A DNA stretch of 64,000 nucleotides, from the NCBI RefSeq assembly GCF_001636315.1, contig NZ_KV440949.1, forward strand, positions 1,142,203-1,206,202, read 5' to 3'. This document shows, piece after piece, positions 27,220-35,366 of this stretch. How positions within the stretch are numbered: position 1 is the stretch's first letter; each line of letters opens with the position of its first letter. Source of the DNA: Neobacillus mesonae (lineage in GTDB: Bacteria; Bacillota; Bacilli; Bacillales; Cytobacillaceae). The notes beneath the pieces were generated by a model. The model was not told the DNA's origin, did no database searches, and saw nothing but the letters and a program-made list of their open reading frames with translations. The position numbers and the translations under genes were made by a program.

Positions 27220-27395
27220 TAAATAATCATCGCGGAAAAACAATAAATTTGCTCTTCCTGCTCTTCTTCAGTCATTGCTGCCACATTGTATTTAATATCC
27301 AATAGACTCTTTTCATCCAGCCCCTTTAAAAAGCGGTTCATTTCCTTTTCCAAATCCTTTTCATGCTCTCGGTCAAACAGTTTAACCTGAATCAA
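27210..27395 (-). CDS. cse60: Sporulation protein Cse60 (YteV)
   Basis: A 61-aa acidic protein starting MIQVKLFDREHEKDLEKEM, matching the Cse60 family. In B. subtilis it is made in the mother cell under SigE; its function is unknown. The start follows AAAGGAAGAG. Presence of this gene supports a spore-forming host. Convergent with ytfP. Confidence 0.85.
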   Translation of the reverse strand: MIQVKLFDREHEKDLEKEMNRFLKGLDEKSLLDIKYNVAAMTEEEQEEQIYCFSAMIIYKA

Positions 27396-27534
27396 TAGAC
27401 TCTTCCTTTCTTTTTTCTATCATTATGGCCATTTTTTCAGAAAATTAAAATTTAACAAAATGAAAAAGTTAAGTATATTTTAAGCTTCAGCTTGTAGACT
27501 TCTTCTTGAAGTCACAATTGGAAGGAGCTTTTCA

Positions 27535-27795
27535 ATGAATAAAAAGCAAAAAATCTCATGGGGAGTCAGCTTCGGCAGCATAGCCTTAGTAGCCGGAATG
27601 GTCTCTTACCTTGGGTTATCTAATGGAAATACAAATAATAAGCAAATGGACACGAATCAGGGTATAAGTGCAAACCGTAATTCTGACGGACAATCACTAG
27701 ATAACTTTAATAATGATAAAGGGCAGGAATTATTCGACGGGGATTCATCTTCAGCCTTTAATCAGGATGGCCAAGGACCATCCATTGACTTTTGA
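27535..27795 (+). CDS. Small membrane-anchored Asn/Asp-rich protein
   Basis: An 86-aa protein with an N-terminal hydrophobic helix (about 8-29, ISWGVSFGSIALVAGMVSYLGL) and a polar Asn/Asp/Gln/Ser-rich tail (about 30-86), likely exposed outside the membrane. AGGAG precedes the ATG. It lies directly ahead of a decayed ferric-reductase-like ORF, so it may be the surviving first gene, or the truncated N-terminal part, of that locus. I do not recognise the family. Confidence 0.55.
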   Translation: MNKKQKISWGVSFGSIALVAGMVSYLGLSNGNTNNKQMDTNQGISANRNSDGQSLDNFNNDKGQELFDGDSSSAFNQDGQGPSIDF

Positions 27796-27814
27796 ACAGT
27801 AAATGGCAGCACCA

Positions 27815-28047
27815 CCTGATTGAATTATGACCATTATAACCTCCAAGACTCTCAAGAAAATGGGCTATCAAACATGGAGAAAGATTCATGCCTTAAATCC
27901 AGTTCTATATGTCTTTGTTACTTTGCATGGCCTTTTAATGGGGACAGACTTTCAAGGGACCTGGCTTGCAGTTATCATATCGTGCCATTTATTATTCTTG
28001 GAATTATGCTGTTAAAAGACAAGCAAAAACTTTCGCCTATGCACTAA
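27815..28047 (+). pseudogene. Remnant of a ferric-reductase-like transmembrane protein
   Basis: One frame (from about 27827) encodes TSKTLKKMGYQTWRKIHALN, followed by VLYVFVTLHGLLMGTDFQGTW, the layout of a haem-binding helix of ferric-reductase-like or MsrQ-type membrane domains (W-x-x-H ... LHG). The frame then breaks near 27980, and the helix continues in another frame as HIVPFIILGIMLLKDKQ. The 5' half of such a protein is missing and no ribosome site precedes the fragment. Best read as a truncated, frameshifted relic. Confidence 0.6.
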
Positions 28048-28055
28048 AGAATTGA

Positions 28056-28090
28056 AAAAACCGATTCCAAAAACGGAATCGGTTATTTTG
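28056..28090. terminator. Bidirectional terminator before ytwF
   Basis: AACCGATTCC (28059-28068) and GGAATCGGTT (28075-28084) are exact complements with A- and T-rich flanks. Confidence 0.8.
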
Positions 28091-28388
28091 TTTCTCCAGT
28101 CCATTGCAGCATGCCACCAATCATATTACGAACCTTATAGCCCTGCTCTTGCAGGTAATAGCAGACATTCTCACTGCGGCGGCTGGAACGGCAGATAAAA
28201 ATATATTCTTTATCTATGTCAAAATAATCAAGGTGTGCTGGAATATCACCCATGCGGATATGTTTGGCCCCAGGAATCATTCCCTCCTCCACCTCTTCAT
28301 CTTCCCGAACATCCACAAGCTCGAGTTTTTCACCGGCTTCGAGTTTCTTTTGTAAATCTTCTGGCGTAATAATCTTTATTTCGTCCAT
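28083..28388 (-). CDS. ytwF: YtwF, rhodanese-like protein
   Basis: A 101-aa single-domain rhodanese. The active-site loop is CRSSRRS with catalytic C66, preceded by VDVREDEEVEEGMIPGAKHI. Such domains carry persulfide sulfur between partners in the cytoplasm; the partner here is unknown. The start is ATG 28388, with GAAAGGATG upstream; a longer in-frame form has no ribosome site. It is followed by a terminator and lies downstream of leuS on the same strand. Confidence 0.88.
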   Translation of the reverse strand: MDEIKIITPEDLQKKLEAGEKLELVDVREDEEVEEGMIPGAKHIRMGDIPAHLDYFDIDKEYIFICRSSRRSENVCYYLQEQGYKVRNMIGGMLQWTGETK

Positions 28389-28422
28389 CACGTTCATCCT
28401 TTCAGAAAAGAGATTGTTCATA

Positions 28423-28465
28423 GGTGTCAGGCACCATGTGAAATGTTCACATGGTGCCTGACACC
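28423..28465. repeat. Perfect 20-bp-arm palindrome with GGTGTCAGGCACC core
   Basis: The arms 28423-28442 and 28446-28465 are exact complements around ATG. The outer part GGTGTCAGGCACC is shared with 6413-6425 and 31519-31531. It lies between leuS and ytwF and would also form a strong RNA hairpin. Confidence 0.85.
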
Positions 28466-28476
28466 GTAGCTAATTT

Positions 28477-30894
28477 TTAATTTGCAACAATATTAACTAG
28501 TTTTCCTGGTACTGTAATAACCTTGCGGACGGTTTTTCCGTCGATTTGTTCCTTGACGCGGTCGTCGCCCATGGCGATACCTTCTAGTGCATCTTTACTT
28601 GCATCTTTTGGGACTACTAGCTTGGCTTTCACTTTACCGTTCACTTGAACGACAATTTCAATTTCATTATCTACTAGCTTCGCCTCATCGTAAGCAGGCC
28701 ATGCTTGATAAGAAATGGTTTCGTTAGACCCGAATTTTTCCCAAAGTTCCTCTGCAATATGTGGTGCAACTGGTGCAAGCAGTTTAACAAAGCCTTCCAC
28801 ATATGTCTTTGGAATAACTGTAGCTTTATAAGCTTCATTAATGAAAACCATCATTTGTGAAATGGCTGTATTAAAATGAAGTGCTTCGTAATCCTCAGTC
28901 ACCTTTTTCACGGTTTGATGATAAACCTTCTCTAGGCTTGATGAATCTTCACCTGGCTGGATTTTTGGATTTAATTCACCATCCTCCTCGACAAATAAAC
29001 GCCAGATACGGTCAAGGAAGCGGCGGGATCCATCAAGGCCATTTGTCGACCATGCAATTGATGCATCCAAAGGTCCCATAAACATTTCATAAAGGCGAAG
29101 CGTATCAGCACCGTGGCTCTCGAGGATATCATCAGGATTGACAACATTTCCTTTTGATTTACTCATCTTTTCATTGCCTTCGCCTAAGATCATTCCTTGG
29201 TTAAAAAGCTTTTGGAATGGTTCTTTAGTTGGCACTACACCGATATCGTACAAGAATTTATGCCAGAAACGGGCATATAACAAGTGTAGTACGGCATGCT
29301 CCGCACCGCCAATGTAAATATCAACAGGCAGCCAGTGCTTTAATTTTTCAGGGGAAGCCAGTTGTTTATCATTTTTTGGATCAATATAGCGCAAGAAGTA
29401 CCAGCAGCTGCCGGCCCATTGCGGCATAGTGTTTGTTTCACGACGGCCTTTTTTGCCTGTAACAGGATCGACGACATTTACCCATTCCTCGATGTTGGCA
29501 AGCGGAGATTCGCCAGTGCCGGATGGTTTGATATCTTTTGTTTTTGGCAATGTCAATGGAAGCTCCTCTTCCGGAACAGCCGTCATCGTACCATCTTCCC
29601 ATTGAATAATCGGAATCGGCTCGCCCCAATAACGCTGGCGGCTAAACAGCCAATCGCGCAGGCGGTACGTTACTTTCTTCGTGCCGATACCTTTTTCCTC
29701 TAACCAGGAAATCATTTTGGAGATTGCCTCTGCTTTATTTAAACCATTTAAGAAGTCAGAGTTAACATGTTCACCGTCACCTGTATAAGCTTCTTTGTCA
29801 ACATCTCCGCCGGCAACGACTTCTTTAATCGGCAGGTCAAATTTCTTTGCAAATTCATAGTCACGTTCGTCATGTGCAGGAACAGCCATGATGGCACCTG
29901 TACCATAGCTTGCTAAGACATAGTCAGCAATCCAGATAGGCATTTTTTCGCCGTTTGCCGGATTAATCGCATAAGCACCAGTAAAGACGCCAGTTTTTTC
30001 TTTTGCAAGATCAGTACGCTCTAGATCACTTTTTGCTTTAATTTTTTCAAGATAGGCCTCAACTACTTGGCGCTGATCTGCAGTTGTTATTTCTTCTACG
30101 AGCTTATGCTCAGGAGCAAGCACAGCGTAGGTAGCTCCGAAAAGTGTATCAGGACGCGTCGTAAATACGGTAAATGTTCCTTCGTGTCCTTCAATTTGGA
30201 AGGTCACCTCGGCACCTTCAGAACGGCCAATCCAGTTACGCTGCATTTCTTTTAAGCTTTCTGGCCAATCCAAATCTTCAAGATCCTCTAATAACCGGTC
30301 TGCGTAGGCCGTAATTTTTAAAATCCACTGTCGCATCGGCCGGCGTTCTACCGGGTGGCCGCCGCGTTCGCTCTTACCATCAATAACCTCTTCATTAGCC
30401 AATACAGTTCCAAGAGCCGGACACCAGTTAACGGGTACTTCATCAACGTAGGCAAGGCCTTTTTCCCAAAGCTTTAGAAAAATCCATTGAGTCCATTTAT
30501 AATATTCCGGATCGGTTGTATTCACTTCACGGTCCCAGTCATATGAGAAGCCAAGCGCTTTAATTTGTCTGCGGAAGGTGTCAATGTTTTTCGCTGTAAA
30601 TTCCGCCGGGTCATTTCCAGTATCAAGAGCGTATTGCTCTGCTGGGAGACCGAATGCATCCCAGCCCATAGGATGGAGCACGTTATACCCCTGCATCCGT
30701 TTCATTCGTGATAAAATGTCTGTTGCCGTATAGCCTTCAGGGTGTCCTACATGAAGCCCGGCCCCTGATGGGTATGGAAACATATCTAAAGCGTAGAATT
30801 TTCTTTTGTCATATTCTTCGCTTGTTTTAAACGTTTTTTCTTCTTCCCACTTCTTTTGCCACTTTTTTTCGATTTGTTGATGATCGAAACTCAT
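28477..30894 (-). CDS. leuS: Leucyl-tRNA synthetase
   Basis: An 805-aa class I synthetase that charges tRNA-Leu. The HIGH-type motif is in [17 protein letters not shown] (about 40-56). A CP1 editing domain follows ([14 protein letters not shown], and [10 protein letters not shown] near 340). The KMSKS motif is [10 protein letters not shown] (about 577-586), with an anticodon-binding C-terminal region. Full family length. The ATG follows AGGAGG at 30900-30905. The leader contains a T-box, so transcription should rise when leucyl-tRNA is uncharged. Confidence 0.97.
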   Translation of the reverse strand: MSFDHQQIEKKWQKKWEEEKTFKTSEEYDKRKFYALDMFPYPSGAGLHVGHPEGYTATDILSRMKRMQGYNVLHPMGWDAFGLPAEQYALDTGNDPAEFTAKNIDTFRRQIKALGFSYDWDREVNTTDPEYYKWTQWIFLKLWEKGLAYVDEVPVNWCPALGTVLANEEVIDGKSERGGHPVERRPMRQWILKITAYADRLLEDLEDLDWPESLKEMQRNWIGRSEGAEVTFQIEGHEGTFTVFTTRPDTLFGATYAVLAPEHKLVEEITTADQRQVVEAYLEKIKAKSDLERTDLAKEKTGVFTGAYAINPANGEKMPIWIADYVLASYGTGAIMAVPAHDERDYEFAKKFDLPIKEVVAGGDVDKEAYTGDGEHVNSDFLNGLNKAEAISKMISWLEEKGIGTKKVTYRLRDWLFSRQRYWGEPIPIIQWEDGTMTAVPEEELPLTLPKTKDIKPSGTGESPLANIEEWVNVVDPVTGKKGRRETNTMPQWAGSCWYFLRYIDPKNDKQLASPEKLKHWLPVDIYIGGAEHAVLHLLYARFWHKFLYDIGVVPTKEPFQKLFNQGMILGEGNEKMSKSKGNVVNPDDILESHGADTLRLYEMFMGPLDASIAWSTNGLDGSRRFLDRIWRLFVEEDGELNPKIQPGEDSSSLEKVYHQTVKKVTEDYEALHFNTAISQMMVFINEAYKATVIPKTYVEGFVKLLAPVAPHIAEELWEKFGSNETISYQAWPAYDEAKLVDNEIEIVVQVNGKVKAKLVVPKDASKDALEGIAMGDDRVKEQIDGKTVRKVITVPGKLVNIVAN

Positions 30895-30917
30895 AACGAT
30901 TTCCTCCTATAGAAAAA

Positions 30918-31036
30918 TAAAAGCGGAAGCGCCTTGGTTAGGGGCGGCAACCACAAGACGAGCCGGCGAGAAGGCTGTTTTTTACCCTTCTTGACGGATT
31001 GGCTTGTGACCTCGAGCCCCTAGGCGCTGCAGCTAG
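30918..31036. repeat. Dispersed AAAAGCG-N-AAGCGCC repeat, copy 1
   Basis: It begins AAAAGCGGAAGCGCCTTGGT and ends CTAGGCGCTGCAGCTAGAT, with internal GC-rich inverted repeats (CCACAAGACGAGCC ... GGCTTGTGACCTCG). Its ends match the element at about 50738-50950. It sits between the T-box terminator and the leuS ribosome site, so it lies in the leuS mRNA leader. Confidence 0.75.
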
Positions 31037-31040
31037 ATAA

Positions 31041-31285
31041 AATAAAAAACCTCTCATCCCACACAGGGACGAGAGGTTTGTATGTATCTCCCGCGGTACC
31101 ACCCACATTAGTGCTTATGCACTCGCTTCATTCATCCTTAACGCGGAAAACGGCAAACATTACTTTTCATTTCGTGTCTGCAACTCATAGGCGAGTTCAT
31201 GATGTTCCCGATTGACTTGCACCAGCCGTCAACTCTCTAAAAACAGGTGTCCACCATTACTGCTCCTACTCACGGTTATTATATA
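31041..31285 (-). promoter_or_regulatory. T-box leader (tRNA-Leu sensing) of leuS
   Basis: The minus strand contains the T-box sequence GGGTGGTACCGCGG (31091-31104), the antiterminator side that pairs with uncharged tRNA NCCA. A terminator follows: AACCTCTCGTCCC / GGGATGAGAGGTT with a U-run (31044-31078). Upstream conserved stem I sequence includes a candidate specifier CTC (Leu) at 31193-31195. Stem I starts near 31285. T-box identity is firm; the specifier assignment is inferred from position. Confidence 0.9.
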
Positions 31286-31445
31286 TTCAAAAAACTATGA
31301 TGTAATTGTTATTTTATTAAATTTTCTAACAGGATGCAAGTAAACTTGAGCCTAATTTCTGTTATGTACCCTTTTTCTTCAATTTAAACATCAAAAAATG
31401 ACAGGCACAAGATTTTTCTTATTTCACACATAAATAGATCCTAGC

Positions 31446-31516
31446 AATAAAAAGGACAATAGGGAAAATGGGCCCTACTGTCCACGTGGGGTGGACAAAT
31501 CGTTACATTTGTCCAC
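31446..31516 (-). terminator. Double hairpin at the yttB 3' end
   Basis: GTGGACAAAT/ATTTGTCCAC (31491-31516) has the yttB stop codon in its loop. The next hairpin on the minus strand, GGACAGTAGGG / CCCTATTGTCC (31453-31482), is followed by TTTTTATTG and is the likely terminator. Confidence 0.65.
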
Positions 31517-32687
31517 GGATGGTGCCTGACACCACTTTCAAACTACGGTCATAAATAACAGTTGTAACGATAGCAATTAGGAATAGTCCTAAAAGGATGA
31601 TAAATAATGCTGACATGCTGTATAGGTCGACGATGATTCCGCCGAGTAATGGGCCGATCATCCTGCCGCCGGTGGCTGTACTGTTGACGATTCCTTGGTA
31701 GAAGCCCTCGCGTCCCTTTGGGGAAAGGTTGAAGGCAACGGTTGGGACCGCCGGCCAGATGAACATTTCTCCAATTGTCAAAATAATCATTGCGACAAGA
31801 AATCCTGTAAAAGCTGTCGCTTTTCCGGCAATTAAAAATGATACGATAAATATACCGATCCCAATCAGCATTTGAACTTTAAGAGAAGCCGATAAGTGCT
31901 TTAGCAGCCCGTTTAATATTGGCTGTCCAAGTACAATTACAGCGCCGTTTATTGTCCATAAAAGGCTGTATTGTTTAAGTGACATATTTAATTCCTGTGT
32001 ATAAGAGGCAATTGTTGTAGTCCACTGACAGTAGGCAACCCAGCACAGCAGGTATCCAACACAAAGAATCAATAATGCTTGAAGACTCGTTTTACTGCTG
32101 GTCTGAACCCCATTCTCAGTACTGCTCTGCCCTGTTGATTCGACGGTAATGCCTTTATATCCAAAAATAGCAATCAATAAAAATAGGATATACATAATCG
32201 TATTTGCTAAGAAAATCAGTTGAAACGAATAAGCCGCCACAATCCCGCCAAGTGCAGCACCTACAGCAACCCCAAGGTTTTGGGCAACATATATTGCATT
32301 AAATGCTTTACGTCCGCCTTCCTTCCATACAGATCCAGCCATGGCGTACATCGCTGGAAATATAATTCCCGTTCCAAACCCGACAATGGTTAAAAACACA
32401 ACATACTGCGGCCAGCTATGCCAGATGGTTAATCCGACCAAAGCAAACAATGAGATAAAGATTCCCAGAAGAATAGATTTATAGCCGCCAATTTTATCAA
32501 ATAAACTGCCGCCATACAGATTTCCGATTACGTTTGCTCCTGAATTCAGCATAAGCACAAGTCCTGCAACCGACAAGGACTTTCCTAAATGATCGTGAAT
32601 ATAGATTGTATTTAAAGGCCATAAAAAAGAAGAGCCTATTACATTCACTGCCATCCCGATAATCAAGAGCCATAGGGCACGTGGCAT
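31503..32687 (-). CDS. yttB: YttB, major facilitator superfamily transporter
   Basis: A 394-aa MFS protein with about 12 hydrophobic helices. The loop 2-3 motif GGSLFDKIGGYKSILLG (about 58-74) is the classic G-x-x-x-D-R/K-x-G-R/Y-R/K signature. It is expected to be a drug- or metabolite-proton antiporter; the substrate is unknown. The start follows AAAGGAGCG. The last ten residues (VVSGTIRGQM) are encoded by a GGTGTCAGGCACC repeat and an adjoining palindrome, so the native C-terminus may have been replaced. Confidence 0.88.
   Translation of the reverse strand: MPRALWLLIIGMAVNVIGSSFLWPLNTIYIHDHLGKSLSVAGLVLMLNSGANVIGNLYGGSLFDKIGGYKSILLGIFISLFALVGLTIWHSWPQYVVFLTIVGFGTGIIFPAMYAMAGSVWKEGGRKAFNAIYVAQNLGVAVGAALGGIVAAYSFQLIFLANTIMYILFLLIAIFGYKGITVESTGQSSTENGVQTSSKTSLQALLILCVGYLLCWVAYCQWTTTIASYTQELNMSLKQYSLLWTINGAVIVLGQPILNGLLKHLSASLKVQMLIGIGIFIVSFLIAGKATAFTGFLVAMIILTIGEMFIWPAVPTVAFNLSPKGREGFYQGIVNSTATGGRMIGPLLGGIIVDLYSMSALFIILLGLFLIAIVTTVIYDRSLKVVSGTIRGQM
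31519..31531 (-). repeat. GGTGTCAGGCACC repeat copy inside the yttB 3' end
   Basis: On the minus strand the sequence is GGTGTCAGGCACC, identical to the outer arm at 28423-28435 and 6413-6425, here read as codons near the yttB C-terminus. A degenerate inverted partner, TGACAGGCAC, lies at 31398-31407. Confidence 0.7.
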
Positions 32688-32799
32688 GAAAAACGCTCCT
32701 TTATCTAAAAAATATTCAATATCCTAGGTTATTTTAGTCGTTTTTTAGGAACGTTGCAATCTTTTTTCATTACCATTTATCGACGAAAAAGATTTGAGC

Positions 32800-32883
32800 C
32801 GATTATCGGATTTATTCCGTCGATTTCGAATGGAATTCCACCGATTTTATGGTATATTCCGCGGACTTTCACCATCATTCCGC
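32800..32883. repeat. Four tandem copies of a degenerate 21-bp repeat
   Basis: Units begin at 32800, 32821, 32842 and 32863, exactly 21 bp apart, with pattern (C/G)GA(T/C)T(T/A)...ATTCC(G/A)(T/C). The first half (GATT) and last part (ATTCCG) are conserved while the middle varies. No coding reading is convincing. Confidence 0.75.
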
Positions 32884-32945
32884 AAACGATATTTTCAACC
32901 ATCTGCAATTGACAAGTACGCATTTCATTTTGCAAAATAAACATA

Positions 32946-32982
32946 GGAAAACACTGCTCTCAATAGAGAAACAGTGTTTTCC
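32946..32982 (-). terminator. Terminator downstream of nrfA
   Basis: GGAAAACACTG and CAGTGTTTTCC are exact 11-bp complements around a 15-base loop. Confidence 0.7.
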
Positions 32983-33060
32983 AAATCATTTCATTAAGGA
33001 CTCTTTTATTACCCCCTATTCCTTCTTGGCGGGACGAATAGAGTGGACATGTAAAAGGGT

Positions 33061-34512
33061 CTATTTTTTTGGCGGTGTTGGTACGACTGGGGCTTGCGCC
33101 GGGAAGTAGTTGTTGACTGCGTGATCCTTCTTCTTCTCATTGACTTTTTCTGCCGCAACTGACTTTTTCACTTTTTCAATTTCTTTATTCAATTCTTCGA
33201 TGCTGACACCTTTTTTCACAAGCTCTTCGGTTGCGAGGCGGATCGCTTTATTGGATTCCTCAATTGATACCCTTAGAGAATCCATCGAACCTTGCGGGTT
33301 ATGGAAGCCCGCGGAATTTTCAGCTGCGACGATGTCCCAGAACCATTGACCTTTACGAACAAATTCCTGAGCCTGGTTAATTTTCTCCTTGCTGACACCG
33401 GAGGTAATCATTTTATTCACGTAATAATGTGAAGAGGTTGAAACATTTTCCGCTTCATGCAAGGCGTTAATATGCGTGTCTTCAATTTCCATTACGCGCT
33501 CTTTTAACTTATCTAAATCGCGGTCACCATGGCACTGGCCGCATGAGGTCTGCATCGTTTTAAGGGGTGAAGTCCACCAGTGAGATGAGATCTTTCTTTT
33601 TCCGTCCACACGTTCATACGGCATATGACAGTCTGCACAGGACACCCCTGCTTTTCCGTGCGGGCCTGACATATGTGTTTCATATTCAGGGTGCTGCGCT
33701 TTTAATACTGGTGTGCCGGAAACATTGCTGATCCAGTCCTTTTCAAAGCCATTTTTCTTGGCAATCGTATTATAGTATTCATACATTTCCTCTGGCTTAA
33801 ATCCATTTGTCCACGGGAAGGTGACTTCGCTGTTTGAAGCGGCAAAATAATATTCCACATGACACTGGCCGCAAACATAACTGCGCAGTTCGTTTTTTGT
33901 TGGATTGGAAAGATTGACACCTTTTGCTTTTAAAGCCTTATAAAAACTAGGACGGGTAACACGCAAATCCATTGTTTTCGGGTCATGACAATCTGAGCAG
34001 CCAATTGGCGAATGACCCATTTTTTCACCTTTAGGCCAAATGTCTTTATTAAAATTAGCCCCCCAATAACCGTCGCCCATTTCCTTAATCATTTTTGGAA
34101 CAGCTGTCGATTTACATGTATAACAAGAGCCGACAGACTTATCAGTAATTCGCTTGACATCCCGAATATCATCTAAGGCATACACGTGCCCTCGATCTTC
34201 ATTATACTCTGTGGCAAATCCATAACCGTTAAAAAGGATCGGTAATAGGGGTTCTTTATCGGGATCATATTTGCTGCGTTTAACCGAACCTCCGTACTTG
34301 GTATCCTCCATTTTTTTATTTTTCAAATAGCTGTTATATTGAAGTGGAAATAAGTCTTTGAACGCTTCATTGCTGATCTCATCAGCTGATAATCCTGTTG
34401 TCTTGCCTCCCGTTGCAGAAGCGGTTTTTTTACTGGTTTGATTGCTGCAGCCAGAGACAGCAAGCACAAGTGCCAGCAGGAGAAGATACACCCCAAACTT
34501 GATCCTAGCCAT
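33061..34512 (-). CDS. nrfA: Cytochrome c nitrite reductase NrfA (pentahaem, lipoprotein)
   Basis: A 483-aa enzyme that reduces nitrite to ammonium with six electrons on the outer face of the membrane. Five haem motifs are visible: CYTCK (about 130; the lysine-ligated active-site haem typical of NrfA), CSDCH, CGQCH, CADCH and CGQCH. The N-terminus is a lipoprotein signal, LALVLAVSGC, so Cys22 should be lipid-anchored as expected in Gram-positives. It follows nrfH by 2 bp on the same strand. B. subtilis lacks this gene. Confidence 0.95.
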   Translation of the reverse strand: MARIKFGVYLLLLALVLAVSGCSNQTSKKTASATGGKTTGLSADEISNEAFKDLFPLQYNSYLKNKKMEDTKYGGSVKRSKYDPDKEPLLPILFNGYGFATEYNEDRGHVYALDDIRDVKRITDKSVGSCYTCKSTAVPKMIKEMGDGYWGANFNKDIWPKGEKMGHSPIGCSDCHDPKTMDLRVTRPSFYKALKAKGVNLSNPTKNELRSYVCGQCHVEYYFAASNSEVTFPWTNGFKPEEMYEYYNTIAKKNGFEKDWISNVSGTPVLKAQHPEYETHMSGPHGKAGVSCADCHMPYERVDGKRKISSHWWTSPLKTMQTSCGQCHGDRDLDKLKERVMEIEDTHINALHEAENVSTSSHYYVNKMITSGVSKEKINQAQEFVRKGQWFWDIVAAENSAGFHNPQGSMDSLRVSIEESNKAIRLATEELVKKGVSIEELNKEIEKVKKSVAAEKVNEKKKDHAVNNYFPAQAPVVPTPPKK

Positions 34513-34514
34513 TC

Positions 34515-35027
34515 TTAAAATCCTCCCTTATTTTTTAATAATTCTCCTGATACAGGCGGCTTGTTATAGTGATCATCCTTAAAGCCTTTTCCATGCGGTA
34601 CCGTTGTGTGGCATGATGTGCAGCTATCCTTTGCATCATGGGATACGTTTGTTAATGTACTTTTGTGGCAGGAGATACAGTTATCATTCATAATGCCTTT
34701 CGTTCGTTCAGTTGCATGAATTACATCCGGTATCTGGTTTTTTCCGAGTGTGTTGTAATAAATATGTGTCATCCCGGCACGACCTTTAAAAAATAGTTTA
34801 CCAGCTTCACTTTTATGCGGCAGATGGCAGTCATTACACTGCAGTTCCGCATGGGTGGAGTCCATAAATGACGCGTACTGCGACTGCATCGTGTGACAGT
34901 TTTGGCAAAACCCAGGTGAATCCAAATAGTCCATGGACTTCACAGTTGAAAAGGATAAAAAAACACCAACAATCAACGCCAATACAAGCAGCCATTTTTT
35001 AGGCATTTTAAAAAGCTTTTTAAACAA
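34515..35027 (-). CDS. nrfH: NrfH, tetrahaem quinol dehydrogenase subunit
   Basis: A 170-aa NapC/NirT-family membrane-anchored cytochrome that passes electrons from menaquinol to NrfA. One N-terminal helix (about 11-28, KWLLVLALIVGVFLSFST) is followed by four CxxCH motifs: CQNCH (41-45), CNDCH (64-68), CISCH (117-121) and CTSCH (136-140). The start follows a GGAGGTGACG site. It forms an operon with nrfA. Two FNR-like palindromes lie upstream. Confidence 0.95.
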   Translation of the reverse strand: MFKKLFKMPKKWLLVLALIVGVFLSFSTVKSMDYLDSPGFCQNCHTMQSQYASFMDSTHAELQCNDCHLPHKSEAGKLFFKGRAGMTHIYYNTLGKNQIPDVIHATERTKGIMNDNCISCHKSTLTNVSHDAKDSCTSCHTTVPHGKGFKDDHYNKPPVSGELLKNKGGF

Positions 35028-35115
35028 TTTTCGTCACCTCCCATAACTTCTTTTCTCTTTGTTTTTATGTATTAAAGCGCATTTGCACTTTAATCCCCTA
35101 AAGGATAAATATTAA

Positions 35116-35131
35116 TGTGAATAGATTCACA
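35116..35131. promoter_or_regulatory. FNR/CRP-family operator, perfect TGTGA-N6-TCACA
   Basis: TGTGA-ATAGAT-TCACA sits at the centre of a 34-bp palindrome with 16-bp arms (35107-35140), 89 bp upstream of the nrfH ATG. The sequence matches the Bacillus Fnr consensus half-sites. Anaerobic activation of nrfHA is the natural reading. Confidence 0.75.
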
Positions 35132-35203
35132 TTAATATTTGTAGGGTAATATCCATAGCTGGTAATCTTCACCTTATTTAAACCATTTACATCACTTCTA
35201 ATC

Positions 35204-35219
35204 TGTGATGTATATCACG
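35204..35219. promoter_or_regulatory. Second FNR/CRP-type site
   Basis: TGTGA-TGTATA-TCACG, one mismatch from the full palindrome, 73 bp farther from nrfH than the first site. It may be a secondary operator or mark an upstream promoter. Confidence 0.6.
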
Positions 35220-35326
35220 CCCTAAAATGCAGTTATTGCTAAATTGTGAACAAATTTTACCTCTATTTACAATTTGTTTTTGGTGTGAAATTGACCTATT
35301 CAAACTGAAGCAATGAAATTTGCAAA

Positions 35327-35360
35327 AAAAATCCCTCAACAGCCTGTTGAAGGATTTTTG
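35327..35360 (-). terminator. Terminator downstream of the 59-aa ORF
   Basis: On the minus strand AAATCCTTCAACA and TGTTGAGGGATTT form a stem around GGC, followed by TTTTTTGC. Confidence 0.75.
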
Positions 35361-35366
35361 ACATTT

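Larger units (their letters stand above)
32688..33060. other. Gene-free interval between yttB and nrfA
   Basis: No ORF here has a ribosome site. The interval holds the 21-bp tandem repeat at 32800-32883 and the nrfA terminator hairpin at 32946-32982. The part next to yttB is AT-rich and should contain the yttB promoter, but I cannot fix it. Confidence 0.6.
35028..35366. promoter_or_regulatory. nrfHA control region
   Basis: The nrfHA leader on the minus strand is AT-rich and holds the two FNR-type palindromes annotated separately (35116-35131 and 35204-35219). A third, weak half-site, TTGTGAACAAAT, is at about 35244-35255. At its far end lies the terminator of the ytzC-linked small ORF (35327-35360). 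No gene is visible. Confidence 0.6.

Noticed and set aside
30918..31036. Possible insertion sequence in the leuS leader
   Set aside because: About 120 bp, no transposase ORF and no clear target duplication; called a dispersed repeat instead.
32800..32883. Possible CRISPR or attachment-site array
   Set aside because: A 21-bp period with variable centres and no spacer structure; no integrase or cas gene nearby.
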